Assembly: GCA_012932295.1 (NCBI GenBank)
Contig: JAAONU010000014.1
Location: forward strand, 40,098,770-40,162,769
Source: Cyclina sinensis
Taxonomy: Eukaryota; Mollusca; Bivalvia; Venerida; Veneridae
Direction: 5' to 3'
Length of the DNA stretch: 64,000 nucleotides
Numbering within the stretch: position 1 is the stretch's first letter; every line of letters starts with the position of its first letter. A model generated the notes under the pieces. That model had not been told where the DNA came from and made no database searches. It was given only the letters and a program-made list of their open reading frames with translations. A program made the translations under genes and the position numbers. Shown here piece after piece: positions 1 through 11,690 of this stretch.

Positions 1-1080
1 AAGTGCATAATTTTGATATTTGTGATTTTATTTCTTATCCCTCATCATAAGCAGAGATATATAGAATCTCTGAAAAATCAACAGTTTGTAATAACTTCAG
101 TATTTTTGGGTGGATTTTAAAATAAGTAGGCACAAATGTTTTCATTACTAGACAAATTCACAGAAACAATATGGGGCGTCAAGGTCACAGCTTGAAGTCA
201 AAGATAATGAATTTGAACAGTTTGCCATATTTCATTAATATCTTGGGTATTTTTTAGTTGATTTTATAATTATTTTGATTAATGTTTTATATAATATTTC
301 ACACAAATGTTTCACATCACAAGAACAAGGCAAATTAAGGTAATCAAAACTAGGTGTCACTGGTCATGGTCACAACTCTATGTCAAATGTCAAAAATAAC
401 TTTTTTCTATATTTATTCACCTGTAAGTCGTTGGTTATTTTGAGGGAATTTTTGTATATAAGTTGTATAGTTCTTTGTTCATTATTTGACTGTATGGTTT
501 ATAAGAAGAAACCCTTTTATGAACAAATGGTTGCAGTGACTGATCAACACTGTTTGGCGGGGAATATGAATTCAACGGATTTGCTTATTCCAATGACTTC
601 TTAACTAGGTTCTCTGTTTTCTTCTCAAGTTATTAATTGTTATCGATACTTACCTTTGTTGTTTTTGTGGAATTTGAATTATTTTAACTTGTACAGTATT
701 AAGATGTGGCGACAGCCAGAAAATGAAAAACAAATGCTTGGACAGAATCATAGATTAAAGAGTTTTAAGAGTTGATTTCAAATAAATCCAATAGGTCATA
801 GACCCATGTGGTATAACATTTATACAGCGGATGTACAGTATAAAAATACTATGCATATAAATGATACAAAATAAACATGAATAATTTTGTTTTAATCGTC
901 TTTCACATATTATTTTGTACATACACACCATGATTCTATTGCTATTGATGCTATTAATTGCTTATAAATTTGTGTTGTATTATTATAAAGCACTCAGTAT
1001 ACTTAAGATTAAATGTATCATGATTTAAATAAATTTCATTATACTTTAATAAACTAAGGTGAAGACAATCTTTTGCATTA
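1..1080. other. Non-coding, AT-rich
   Basis: No exon with family signatures or credible splice sites was seen. Two diverged direct copies of about 100 bp start near 128 and 300 (shared words 'cacaaatgtttc', 'caaggtcac/tggtcac', 'tgtcaaa'), so part of it looks like an old degenerate repeat. The 74-codon open frame at 380-604 has no recognisable content. Confidence 0.5.
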
Positions 1081-1225
1081 TGTAGTTTAAACACAGTTTA
1101 TAATTGGTTCCAGGATTACCATGGACAATTGTAGCATATATAGGGGCCGGACAAACTGCCCATAAACAGAAACTGTCAAAACAAGGGACCCATCTAAGAC
1201 AAATGTGTTAAAGCAGGACCCATGT

Positions 1226-1350
1226 AGGGGCCATATATTGCCCAGATTTGAGAACAAGGGGCCCATATACTGTCCAGATGACTGAACAAGGGGCCAATAT
1301 ACTGCCCAGATACCTGAAAAATGGACCCATATACTGCCCATATAGCAAGT
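1226..1350. repeat. Short tandem repeat, ~32-bp unit
   Basis: Four imperfect units in a row with the core 'ggggcccatatactgcccag' followed by 'a(t/c)..gaacaa' start near 1227, 1259, 1290 and 1321. The overlapping minus-strand open frames (1087-1341, 1208-1399) are repetitive translations of this array and not genes. Confidence 0.75.
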
Positions 1351-1424
1351 CCATATGATCCCTTATGGTGCCTGGTTGTACATCACATGTGGGCCCCATC
1401 TGGGTCCCATATATTTTGTTTGCT

Positions 1425-1651
1425 TGGTTATTTGTCTAGATAAAGTGTTGTAAACGGATTTTATGTTTTACTGACTACCAGATTTCTTGCTAAGTCTCTA
1501 CAAGTTTTATTTCGAGTGTGAATTCAGATTTCCTTATTATTTATTATTTATTTAAGTAAGATGATTGCAAATGCCCATTCACTCTGGGGGTGTTGTTTTC
1601 TTTCTTCTATTGGGTTGTCTCTCTTGAAGAATGCGCAGTAGCGTTGTACTC
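1425..1651 (+). repeat. Dispersed repeat, upstream copy flanking gene 1
   Basis: This ~225-bp sequence recurs in the same orientation at about 9709-9906. Shared stretches include 'aaagtgttgtaaacgga', 'accagatttcttgct', 'tgggttgtctctct' and 'gtagcgttgtactc'. The two copies bracket gene 1. It could be an interspersed repeat or the trace of a duplication; no coding content was seen. Confidence 0.75.
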
Positions 1652-4600
1652 GTATTTTTTTCAATTGCAATACTTTTTTTAATATTATTTGTTACTCTTT
1701 TTGAGTAATATAGAAAAAAAATCTAATTTTCTCACAAGTCGCGTTACGTTTTAAAAATGCCACCAACTGAATGACAGCATTTAAACTCAGTCATCCGAAA
1801 GTGCTGGCAAGGTGGCATCAGTTTTTTTCTGTACTTTTACGCTCTCGTAAAATCTCTGATGAATATTCATAGCTTTATTAATTTCTAAAGTTTGTAATTA
1901 AAAATTGCATTGCGTGCGGCACCTTTTTACATATGGTTTATTGCACATTTTTTAAATATAGTGCATGTGTCTCTTTTTTAAACAACTTTTTACATTTTAT
2001 CTAGTGCCGATTTTTAAATGATTTAATATCCGTTGCAGTTTGTCTAACAAGTTGTGCAACGTTTTATATATGGTGCATTTTTTACATCTGTTACCGTATA
2101 TTTCGAAAATTAACGTTACTAACGTGTGAATGTTTTGTTTGCAAGTCGTACAAAACTTGTGCTGAAACCTAAGCAAATTCTGTGCTGCAGATAATTGTGT
2201 TCAGAGATTATACCTACCCCCTTTCCGATATTCACCTATTACCGAAATGCAGTAAAGCATCGACTACTGTAAACCAGATAAGATAGTAAACAATTTTAGA
2301 CCGCATAAATGTAATGCCTGTCAAGAGCAGCGTAAATTAACTGATTCATATTTAGGACTACGCATTTAACTATTATCAGTTAAAGCATCACTTCAATACA
2401 CTCAACCATTACAATGTATTGCTTTCAATAGAAAAGACATACTCAATTACTTTCAGAGTTGTATGCGTTAAAACTAATAAACATGACTGTGTAGATCTAG
2501 ACGAATTGCTTATTACTTTAGTCTTTTTATTTTTAATTTTTCACGTTCAGTGTTTATTATGCATTATTCAAAATCTTCCAGAACAGTCAATTCCTTTAAT
2601 TAACCTTTGCTACTTACTCTTTTGGGTTTTGTTAACTTAACATCGAAAAAATAGTGCATGCAATTTAAATTACTTTTTCTATATGAAGAAAATATGTATT
2701 TGCATTTATACTAAATAAAATTTGGCACAAACACACGTTTACACACGCATAAATTTACACTCAAGATTCGTACGGTATTTTTGTGTAATCAATCGAATTG
2801 AAATAGGATTTTTGCTTCGCTTATCTTGTAGTGAAGAGAGCTGAATCGGTTTGTATATTCTTTGTTTCATCTAGTTTTGCCATCTTATTTTGAATATAAG
2901 CTTGACTTCGCTTTTCTCAAAAAAGCGACGTTATTTCAACTTTCATTTTAGTATAATGAATAATGTAGGTCAACTTTAGTGTCGACAGAATATATTATTG
3001 AGACAATATGAGACTCGAAACAAACAAAGCTACTGTAGTCAAACATTTTTTGAAGAATTTATGTATCAGTGTTAAAGTGACAACATGAACATTATTCAGT
3101 TTTTTTTTCTTTTAAACTGTAATCCTACTTTCAGTTCAGATTTTAAAAATATTTTTAGCGTTTGACGTCATTTCCTAACCGATATTTGCTTATTCAGGAT
3201 GTTTACCTCATTTAATTTGTTAAAGTTTACTGTAGAAGACGCCCACTGGCAGTGCTGTGTCCAACAAAGAGCCCTGTTAGAAGAATAAGGAAGACAGTTC
3301 GAAATACAACAGTGGAGTATTTTTGTCATCTTAAACCTTGATTGTCGCTATTTTAATACTATATGTATATACCTGCACGTAAACATACATAAACTGCACA
3401 CAGTATGTTGAATTTCCATTGAAGAAATTTGATATTATGTAGGCCAAGTCAATTACATATGTAATCTTGTAAAATATGATATCGTAAACGAACTATTGGA
3501 GAAAATTCAGATGCAAAAACAAATAAACAGAAACTGAAAAAAACACAGCAAATAAGAAAACAGACAAACAAACACACACACAATCTTAACTTTAACAGGA
3601 TAAGACTGGATAAAGAAAAAGGGGTTAAAGAAAACAAAAAATTGTGTTATTCTATTTTTCCTGCCATCACACAAATTTATACGAACGGAGTTATTGCCCT
3701 TACTCAGAACTCATTCTATAAATCCAAAGATTTTAATGCAGGTCTTCTTTGAAGAAACTTACACAATGTTGACCTTTACACTGTTCCTTTTTTTAAATAT
3801 TTCAAACGTCAAAAGTTAAGTTATCAGCTGGATATCCTTGGTCATATGCAAGAAACGGTTATAAGGCAGCAATGATACAAATTATTGAATATGAAATGTC
3901 AGAACACTTGTAGCATGTGTAAAAAAAGGTGTAAAAAGTGACACTTGACCGAAAACATCAAGGATGAAGGGCTCCCCAACATAATTTGAAGATATGATAT
4001 CTCAAGATTACTGGTTGAACATTTCAGTCTCACGCATAGAGCAGATATAAAATACAAGCATGTTGAAGATGAACATAACTAACATAACTTACGTCTTTTA
4101 TAATGACGTTATATTTTGTTTAAGTTCCTGTTAACAGTAAAACAATAAATTTTATAGATGAAAAGTGATTTCGTTAATTTTCGTTAATTTTCAATGTATC
4201 CAATTAAAAACAAGCAAGATCAATATCATTCAACTTTGCCTTTTATTTAAGTAACATCACTTATACATAAGAAAGAACAGTCTCCAAATACCATCGCAAT
4301 GGCAGTATTTGTCAAGAAATTTTAATATTTACGAAAAACAATATTCAAGCTTTTAAATATTTTTAGAGTAATTTTACATTTGATGAGACAGGAAGTTTGC
4401 CTTTTTTGCTGATTTTTAATTCAGTATATTTAAGTAGTAAAACTGATGTCCGAGTCCCCCTTTCCCCTTGTTGTCGGTCATGTAGAACGTGACACCAGCA
4501 ATCTGTACTCTGCTGAACATCTTTCAGTTTACCTTTCAGTTGTTTCATGGGTCAATTGATATCAAACACTAAATCAGTTTTTATTAAGTCAAGAAACACC

Positions 4601-4800
4601 AGGTGATCAGAACTGTCTGCTGCTTTTGGGATTCCAATTCGATAAAAACTAACTAAAATTAAGTGTTTTTGACAGATATTATGATAGCCCTTTCTTTTTC
4701 TCACTATTTATCTCACAAAGAATATTTTTATAGTTGTTATACATATCATTTTAAACTGTTTACCTGTCATGTAGCAAGTCTTCGGTGATACCTAGCTATA
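1652..4800. other. Intergenic, upstream of gene 1
   Basis: About 3.1 kb, AT-rich, with no supported exon. The 73-codon frame at 2419-2640 and the minus frame at 3449-3637 are low-complexity hydrophobic or Ser/Leu/Phe translations with no homology signal. The promoter and 5' UTR of gene 1 should lie at the right edge, but no clear TATA box or initiator can be assigned by eye. Confidence 0.5.
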
Positions 4801-7800
4801 ATGCCTCACTGCTGCCGTAGCTGCAAGTCCTGTTGCTCCCGTAATTGCTGCTGGTGTTGCTGCCGTAGCTGCAAGTCCTGTTGCCGCTATTGCTGCGGTT
4901 CCCCGTGTTTCGATGATGAATGTCAACAGCTACTGAACCAGGGCGACCCTGTTACCAGACAACCATCTCGAATCAATATGGATAGAAAGCAAAAAGAGTA
5001 AGCAACTGTGAAGAAAGTTATATTCTTGCATACCTGTTCGGGTTATTCTGTTTTGGAGCGGGTTATGAGGGCCGAGGCTCTGTCAGAGGGTTTGATCACT
5101 TTGATTATATAAACACTTTTGCTACTTGCTTTTTGTATATTTGTAACTAGTATAATAATCAAGATCACTAAATAAGACGGCATAATTTTCAATAAATTAA
5201 ACAGGTGGTGAAAAATCTTGGCTCGACCGGGACTCAAACGCAGGGCCTTCTGTTACAGGGCGGACACTCTACCGGCTTAGCTACCAAGTCGCACAGTTTT
5301 GTCTCATCGATTTATCACCAGTTTACATGTACCAGGCTATCCTTACTCCCTCTTAATTTAGAATTCGTCCAGAATTATTAGAGTCAAAGAGAATATTGTG
5401 AAACATTCTCGAGGTGCCTAAGCAGTAGCCATATTATAACGTACATTACTCAGATTGAACGCCATATATAACAGGTGGTGAAAAATGGTCACTCCACCGG
5501 GACTAGAACCCAGGGCCTTCCGCTTACAGGACAGACACTCTACCAACTGAGCTACAAAGCCACATTTTTGCCTTATCAATTTATCACAAAGATACACATT
5601 TACTCCTCGATTCCTTATCCTACGTGCCAGGCGAGAGGTGGACAGGCAATCGGTAAACTTTGTTTAACTGGCCGGCGGCTCACCAACCAGTCGCATCAGA
5701 ACAAGTCCCTGACAGGACTCGAACCTTCGACCTCCCGCTCCATAAGAGGATGCCTTAACCACTAGGCCATGGAGACAGTTATGTAACTAACCTGTATGCT
5801 TGCTTATCAGTACAATGTAGTCATTTAACAGCGTCTACATTTCTGTGTTTTATTTAATGACATTCCAGTGGTGAAATATCTTTATGCATTTGAAATAAGA
5901 TACTTATTGCATTCCAGTATTGAGTTGCAAAAGCTTCAAGCAGACAACGAACATCTGAATCAGCAGGTTCGAAGTCTTAAAGACAGAATAACGGAAAAAG
6001 ATGAAAGGTATATTGTGAAGATAATATTTTTTTAAAACTGATGAGTATTTTGTCTGATGTCTTGAAAAACATTTAGATTATCTGATATTTGATATATCAG
6101 TTGCATACTATAATGAGAATAAACAATTTTGTTCCCAGCCTCGGACATTGTTTTGCATTTGATTTTGTTATTAAGCAACAACAACATTTAGAAAATAGCT
6201 ATCATTGATGTCAGTTAGATATACTTCCTGAGTATTTTCCTGGCTCATTATCTGTAAAATAATAATGTTAAGAAGAACATAATTATGTCCAAAATTGTTC
6301 CTTAGAACATATATACACTGCGATTTTATTTTTGTCATTAATCGCTATCCAGTTAGGAAATGTTCAAACACAACTTCAGATAGAAAGACGTATAATGATG
6401 CATTCCGTATTATAGGTGTAGTTAAGGCATTTTGTTGACACCTTGACATAGGTTAATGATTCGTTTACTATCATTCGAAATTAAATGATTTTGAAGAAAA
6501 AATGGAATGTTTCAGATTTTAGGGTATGCCACTTTAATAGTTTATGTCATTATCTATTTATCAGAATACTTTGACAGCGACAATTAAAAAGAACTATACA
6601 AAATATTTACAGCGAGCAAGCTAAACTTTTCGGTAGTCTCATTTTATTGCCCATTAGTAATTTAGGAATTTAAGAAGAAAAAAAAGAACGTTAAAATAAT
6701 TTTGATACTTATGTCAACCACATTTCCCTATAGTAAATATTTTTTGTTTTCTAAATTTTGTTTCAGGCACCAAAAAAACTTATCTGTTTGCGAACTGAAA
6801 ATAAAGCAACTGAATGAAGAAATCGAGAAACTTGAAATAAAAAATAACGACATTCTAACAAGGTAACTATAGTTGGATGAACGTGTATATCATGCTTTGA
6901 ACCTGATCAGTGATAAGAAAACGTTGATGTGAAAGAAGACGTTTACATAAAAATACTTATTATGATACTATATTTTAATAGAAATATATTTTTTAACTGC
7001 ATTTGAAACAAAAGAAATATTTTACAAGTGCTTGAAAACGATGACTTTGAAAACATAAAATGTTGACGCCTACATCTCGACCGATACAGACTTAGTGTTT
7101 TGATATCTTTTGAAATAGAATCTTGATAGCCCGAGTTAACCTTAAAACTACTATATTATAAGTATCATATCCATAACTTGATTTTTTTATCCTTAATACA
7201 TATGAACATGTACTTACCAAAACACTCTGTCTATTTAAGTATGATCATTTAACATTTTGAAGGTAATTTATGATGTATTAAATTAATTATTGATGTTTTC
7301 TTGCACAGATTGAGTGCATCAGCCAGTGCTAAACTAACTGATGATAACCCAAACATAGCAGATCTGAGCGACATTAATCGACCGAACAAACTTGCCGAGC
7401 AGTTCTCTGAGTTATATGACAATGAGTGGACTAACGCATTTGAAGTTCTCAGTGCAGCAGTTGAGGATAAGAAGACTGAAAAACAAACATGTAAACTGTT
7501 GCTTGATGTCCTGACCGTAAGTTTTATCAAAAACCTCCTTCAGTTTTTCAGTCACGTCAAGAAAATGACGTTAGTTACTCAACGCCATGTCTCAACCATC
7601 GGCTTACGTTTTAAAACGGTCGAAAGACGTCAGTTGTGAGATTGTTAAAAGAAGGATTAAAAACTTGTTGCAATATTTCTAATATGAAATCGTTGACAAT
7701 AATACATAAGTAAACGTAACGCACATTAATCTATGGAAATGTTTTTCATACATCTGTACGAGTTGTCTTGCTAAAACAGTGTCGCATATGTTTTCTTACA

Positions 7801-9477
7801 GAATATATATTCAATATGCCATAAAAAGGCAACCGGGGAACTGCAGACATTAACGGAAGCGGTGACCGCCTTTAGTGGAGTAAGAATGTCTCACTTGTTC
7901 TTCTTTTTTATACGAAAATGAAATTTAAAATAAATAATAGCTGATGTCATTAAATGTATAGAGGAGTATGGGGTGAAATCTAGATATAAAATACATGTTA
8001 CACTTCATATATAAATCAATTCGATATTTTCATATCAAAGTTACGACCACGTACCTAAAATGATTTCGTATTTCTGACGTAACACATATTTTATCTCTCT
8101 TAACACCACTATTTTTTCTTAGAACACTTTACTTCCAGCGTAAGTGTTGGGGTTGTGTTTATAAGAGCATTTTTCATGGCACTTTTATTAAAAATGACAA
8201 TTGAGTAAATTTCAAAAGAACGGGCATGCATTTGCGAGTTCTTATCGATGCAACAAGTAGTTAGTTGTACATGTAACACATGTATTACACAGTATAACCG
8301 TAACCGTTTGTTCTTGTAGGTGCAGACAAAAGAGGCTTTAAAGGCACTCAAGGACGAGAGAAAGAAGAATTACTCCAGCACTGTTCAGAAATTAACGGAG
8401 GTAACTCTTTTAATAATATTCACGTAAGGCAAAAATATCTGTCCACTGTAACATTCACATTGGATATTATCATCTTGTGATTTACTCTCCTGCACATTGG
8501 TCGAATATTTCACTTTCTAACCTTTGCTAAACTTTAATTTTCAGAACGATATTTCTATTTTTAGAAAGGGATATCCACAGTTACTTTTCAGTCAATCAGT
8601 GACTAGCCTACAACGAATCGTTCATACTTACATTTGACAATCTATAATGTAAACAGACAATGCATGTTCGCATGTTACTTTTGTATTTTGCTGATCAATG
8701 TTTTTTGATATGTATTCGTATATAAACCATCAAAATAACAAAAAGGTTAAAATCCCGACGGTATGATTGCGGACGTTTTATTGCTGTCTTTAAATGTTAA
8801 CGTGAACGCGTAGTGCAATAGTGTTGACAAAATTGTGAGAAAACACCTGTCCATTTTTTTGCAGTCAAATGATGATTTCAACCAATTAAAATTGGTGTTA
8901 AGATTTTTCAGTCGTGGAGATATTGGTATTCTTCGGTCGTTTAAAGTTCATCGTAACTGTCAATATAATACATCTACAATTTACAAAGCAGCGGTGTTAA
9001 GTAACGGTAGTGTATTCACATAGCTGCTGGGAGAGCTAACTTGTGATTATATCAACTAATAGATTATAACAATCAAAATAACATGTTTATAAACATACCA
9101 TATCTGCTAACCTGTTTATAAACATACCATATCTGCATCTGAATATGTTTCAGGAGGTAAAAGATTCACTTAAGGGCAACATAGCAGAGCAAGAGGTAGA
9201 CTTCATGAATGATTATATTGAAAAGTGCACACGTATTTGCTGGCTGATGTCCATACAAGATCCCCCAGTCTTTATCGATGCTGAGACAGACCTGCAAGAA
9301 CAACGTTTTGATACGGACAAATACAAGCCTTACACACAATCTGGAGAAATCATTGACTTCTTAATCTGGCCTGTTTTATATCTGTACAAGGACGGAACTA
9401 TCCTAAGGAAAGGAATTGCACAAGGGAAGACGCTTGAACAGACAGAAATAGACACACCAGAAAACACACATCTCTAG
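4801..9477 (+). CDS. Gene 1: MIEAP-C domain protein with Cys-rich N-terminus (7 exons)
   Basis: Exons: 4801-4997, 5918-6007, 6767-6862, 7309-7516, 7802-7879, 8320-8400, 9154-9477. All introns are GT-AG, phases agree, and the sum is 357 aa plus stop. Residues 1-41 hold 17 cysteines, including a repeated CCRSCKSCC motif. Residues ~60-128 are a charged, heptad-like coiled coil. The family exon spans 129-197, with ADLSD, NRPNKLAE at 151-158 and YDNEW near 164-168. The C-terminal block has CW at 279-280, QDPPV at 285-289, YT..G at 310-314, IWP at 321-323 and KGIAQG at 336-341. From family knowledge this resembles the C-terminal domain of mitochondria-eating protein (MIEAP/SPATA18), which acts at mitochondria in quality control; that function is only inferred here. 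Compared with gene 2, the intron before QDPP is absent and the C-terminal tail is short. The start is the first Met of the open exon; Met61 (MDRKQK) is a possible alternative that would drop the Cys head. Confidence 0.82.
5201..5350 (-). repeat. tRNA-derived SINE copy 1 (gene 1 intron 1)
   Basis: Read on the minus strand, a tRNA-like body occupies about 5219-5293: a D-arm/A-box-like 'ggtagctaagccggtagagt' and a B-box-like 'gtttgagtccc'. It is followed by 'ttttcaccacctgt', which is also present in the second copy. It differs from that copy at several bases, so it is a decayed SINE head and not a working tRNA. Confidence 0.72.
5471..5640 (-). repeat. tRNA-derived SINE copy 2 (gene 1 intron 1)
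   Basis: Same family and orientation as the copy at 5201. The minus strand shows 'tagctcagttggtagagt' (A box) and 'gggttctagtccc' (B box). A five-pair anticodon stem encloses loop CCTGTAA, formally anticodon TGT (Thr), but position 33 is C and not T. It ends in the same 'ttttcaccacctgtt' tail. The plus-strand open frame 5475-5765 across it is accidental. Confidence 0.75.
5702..5777 (-). repeat. Second type of tRNA-like element (gene 1 intron 1)
   Basis: The minus strand reads 'tggcctagtggttaaggc' (A-box-like) and 'ggttcgagtcc' (B-box), about 72 bases apart end to end. The acceptor stem pairs only partly at its inner end. It is likely a tRNA-derived repeat head or tRNA pseudogene; a functional tRNA is not excluded but is unlikely beside two SINEs. 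Confidence 0.6.
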
Positions 9478-9708
9478 TGGTATATCGTGCCATTACTTGC
9501 ACTTCAGTTTAGAATTACAAATAGATGTTCATAATTTGTAATGTATTCTTTTTCCTGTTATTCAGCTGTAGAAGTTCTTGAAAAAGCAAAAAAAATGTCC
9601 ACAATGAAATCTCAATTTAAGCTTTGAACGTATGTGACATTTGAAGAATACTCGGCAATTGTTTGAATTTTCATGTCTTGATATATCCTTTAGTTGCTGA
9701 ATCTATGC

Positions 9709-9906
9709 TTATTTATCTAGGTAAAGTGTTGTAAACGGACTTTATGTTTCTACCAGATTTCTTGCTCAGATTTTTTTTATTTTCCTTATATTTTTATTAT
9801 TTAAGTTAGATGATTGCAGATGCCCATTTACACTGAGGGTGTTGCTTTTTTTTCTTCCATTGGGTTGTCTCTCTCGAAGTATGCGCTGTAGCGTTGTACT
9901 CATATA
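9709..9906 (+). repeat. Dispersed repeat, downstream copy flanking gene 1
   Basis: Same-orientation partner of the repeat at 1425-1651, slightly shorter. It starts about 230 bp after the stop codon of gene 1 and may contribute to its 3' flank. Confidence 0.75.
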
Positions 9907-10510
9907 GTATCTAGGACCTCTTTGCTTGGAGCTTGTCTATAATTGGCCGAACACCATAACATTCATGCACATCCAAATAATATGTTGTAAGTGAAATTGA
10001 CTTACTATGTTTTCTTTGTCCTTTACACGTATTTTGTTAAAAAGTCTAAGCATCATCAGAAGACATCATTCTTGACAGATCTTTCTCACATGTCTAGTTT
10101 AAGTAAGAGCGACATCACGACCTACTTAAAATTTATATTGATTAGCTGGTGGTTTATGATAAACCTGTCTATACAGTTTTTCTCCGAACTGTACCTTTAG
10201 AAAGCTTTTTGGACATATTTTCTTTAGAGTAGATGTTAAATCTGGTATTGAAGATCATTTTCTTTCTTTGTCTACATTCTTTCAATATCGGTTCTTTTGT
10301 CTTAGAGTTTCTGTCAAATGTCCTTTCCTTCTGTTTTCAGTTATGATTTCTCTATTGTTTTGATATGTAAGTCTTTCTTAAAATATTTATTTCTCGTATA
10401 CATTTTGTTTCATGCCACAATCTCTTTCTATGATATTTGTTTTTACTTTTTGACATCCATCGTTGCTACCCGACGAAATTGAATTGTAAACAAGAGCCAT
10501 GTTACACATG
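9907..10510. other. Non-coding
   Basis: No supported gene. The 69-codon frame 9991-10200 has no recognisable features. Confidence 0.45.
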
Positions 10511-11690
10511 GTTAATCCCCCCGCCGGGAAGAAGCTACCTGAAGGTTGTACTTTCAAACACTCAATGTAATAATGTTTGAAGAAAATCCCACAAAAAATA
10601 GGCAAGGTAGAGTTATTGTTCTTGCAAATTGCACTTCCTACCAATGTGCTATATCAGTTTATTAAGTTTGAAGAAAATCGCTCAAGCACTTTTGGAGTTA
10701 TGCTTCCGACAAAGTTTTTCAATTAAATCTGATAAAGGGGAATAATTCTAAAAGTAGGCAAGGTAGAGTTACATACTGCACCTCCTCCAAATGTGCTCTT
10801 TCAGTACATGAAGTTTTAAGAAAATCACTCAAGTACTTTTGGAGTTATACTCCGGACAAAACTGGAACATACGCACGCACAGACGGACAGAGACCATTTC
10901 TAATATCCCCTCCGTCTTTGGCGGGGGGATAATAAGTTAAAGAATTCAAGAATTAGATATACATGTATATGCTGGGATTTTTAAAATGTAAACAAGTAAA
11001 TCTGATAAAGGGGAATAACTCTAAAAAATAGGCAAGGTAGAATTATTGGACTTGCACACTGCACTATCTACCAATGTGCTCTGTCAGTGTATGAAATTTG
11101 AATAAAATCCCTCAAGTAGTTTTGGAGTTATACTCCGGACAAAATTTATCAAGTAATTCTGATAAAGGGGAATAACTCTAAAAATAGGCAAGGTAAAGTT
11201 ATTGTTCTTGCACACTGCACTACCTACTAATGTGCTCTGTCAGTGTATGAAGTTTGAATAAAATCCCTCAAGTAGTTTTGGAGTTATGCTCCGGACAAAA
11301 TTTATGAAGTAATTCTGATAAAGGGGAATAACTCTAAAAAAGCAAGGTAGAGTTATTGGACTTGCACATTGCACTACCTACTAATGTGCTCTGTCAGTGT
11401 ATGAAGTTTGAATAAAATCCCTCTAGCAGTTTTGGAGTTATGCTCCGGACAATATTTATCAAGTAAATCTGATAAAGCGGAATAACTCTAAAAAAGGCAA
11501 GGTAGAGTCTTTGCACTTGCACACTGCACTACCTACTTATGTGCTCTGTCTGTGTATGAAGTTTGAATAAAATCCCTCAAGTAGTTTTGGAGTTAAGCTC
11601 CGGACAAAATTGTTTCGGACGGACGGAAGGATGCACGGACAGACGAAGGGCATTTCTAATATCCCCTCTGCCTTTGGCGGGGGGATAAAC
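10511..11690. repeat. TIR-bounded element(s) with ~157-bp tandem units
   Basis: The left end begins 'gttaatccccccgccggg'. Right ends 'tttggcggggggataa' occur at about 10917-10932 and again at 11673-11688, giving inverted termini of the form atccccccgcc. Between them a unit of about 157 bp repeats: 'ggggaataactctaaaaa' recurs near 11010, 11168, 11325 and 11479, each followed by 'ggcaaggtagagtt', 'cactgcac', 'atgtgctctgtcagtgtatgaa' in part, and 'ttttggagttatgctccgga'. This looks like a non-autonomous DNA element that has expanded its core. No coding capacity was seen. Confidence 0.8.

Noticed and set aside
2419..2640. 73-codon hydrophobic open frame
   Set aside because: No homology, no splice signals, and composition expected of AT-rich non-coding DNA.
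5475..5765. 96-codon plus-strand open frame
   Set aside because: It is the antisense translation of tRNA-derived repeats in an intron.
8865..8894. Possible extra 30-nt exon in gene 1 (acceptor 'tttttttgcag', residues SNDDFNQLKL)
   Set aside because: The donor (GTGTTA) is weak and the exon has no counterpart in genes 2 or 4; the model is complete without it.
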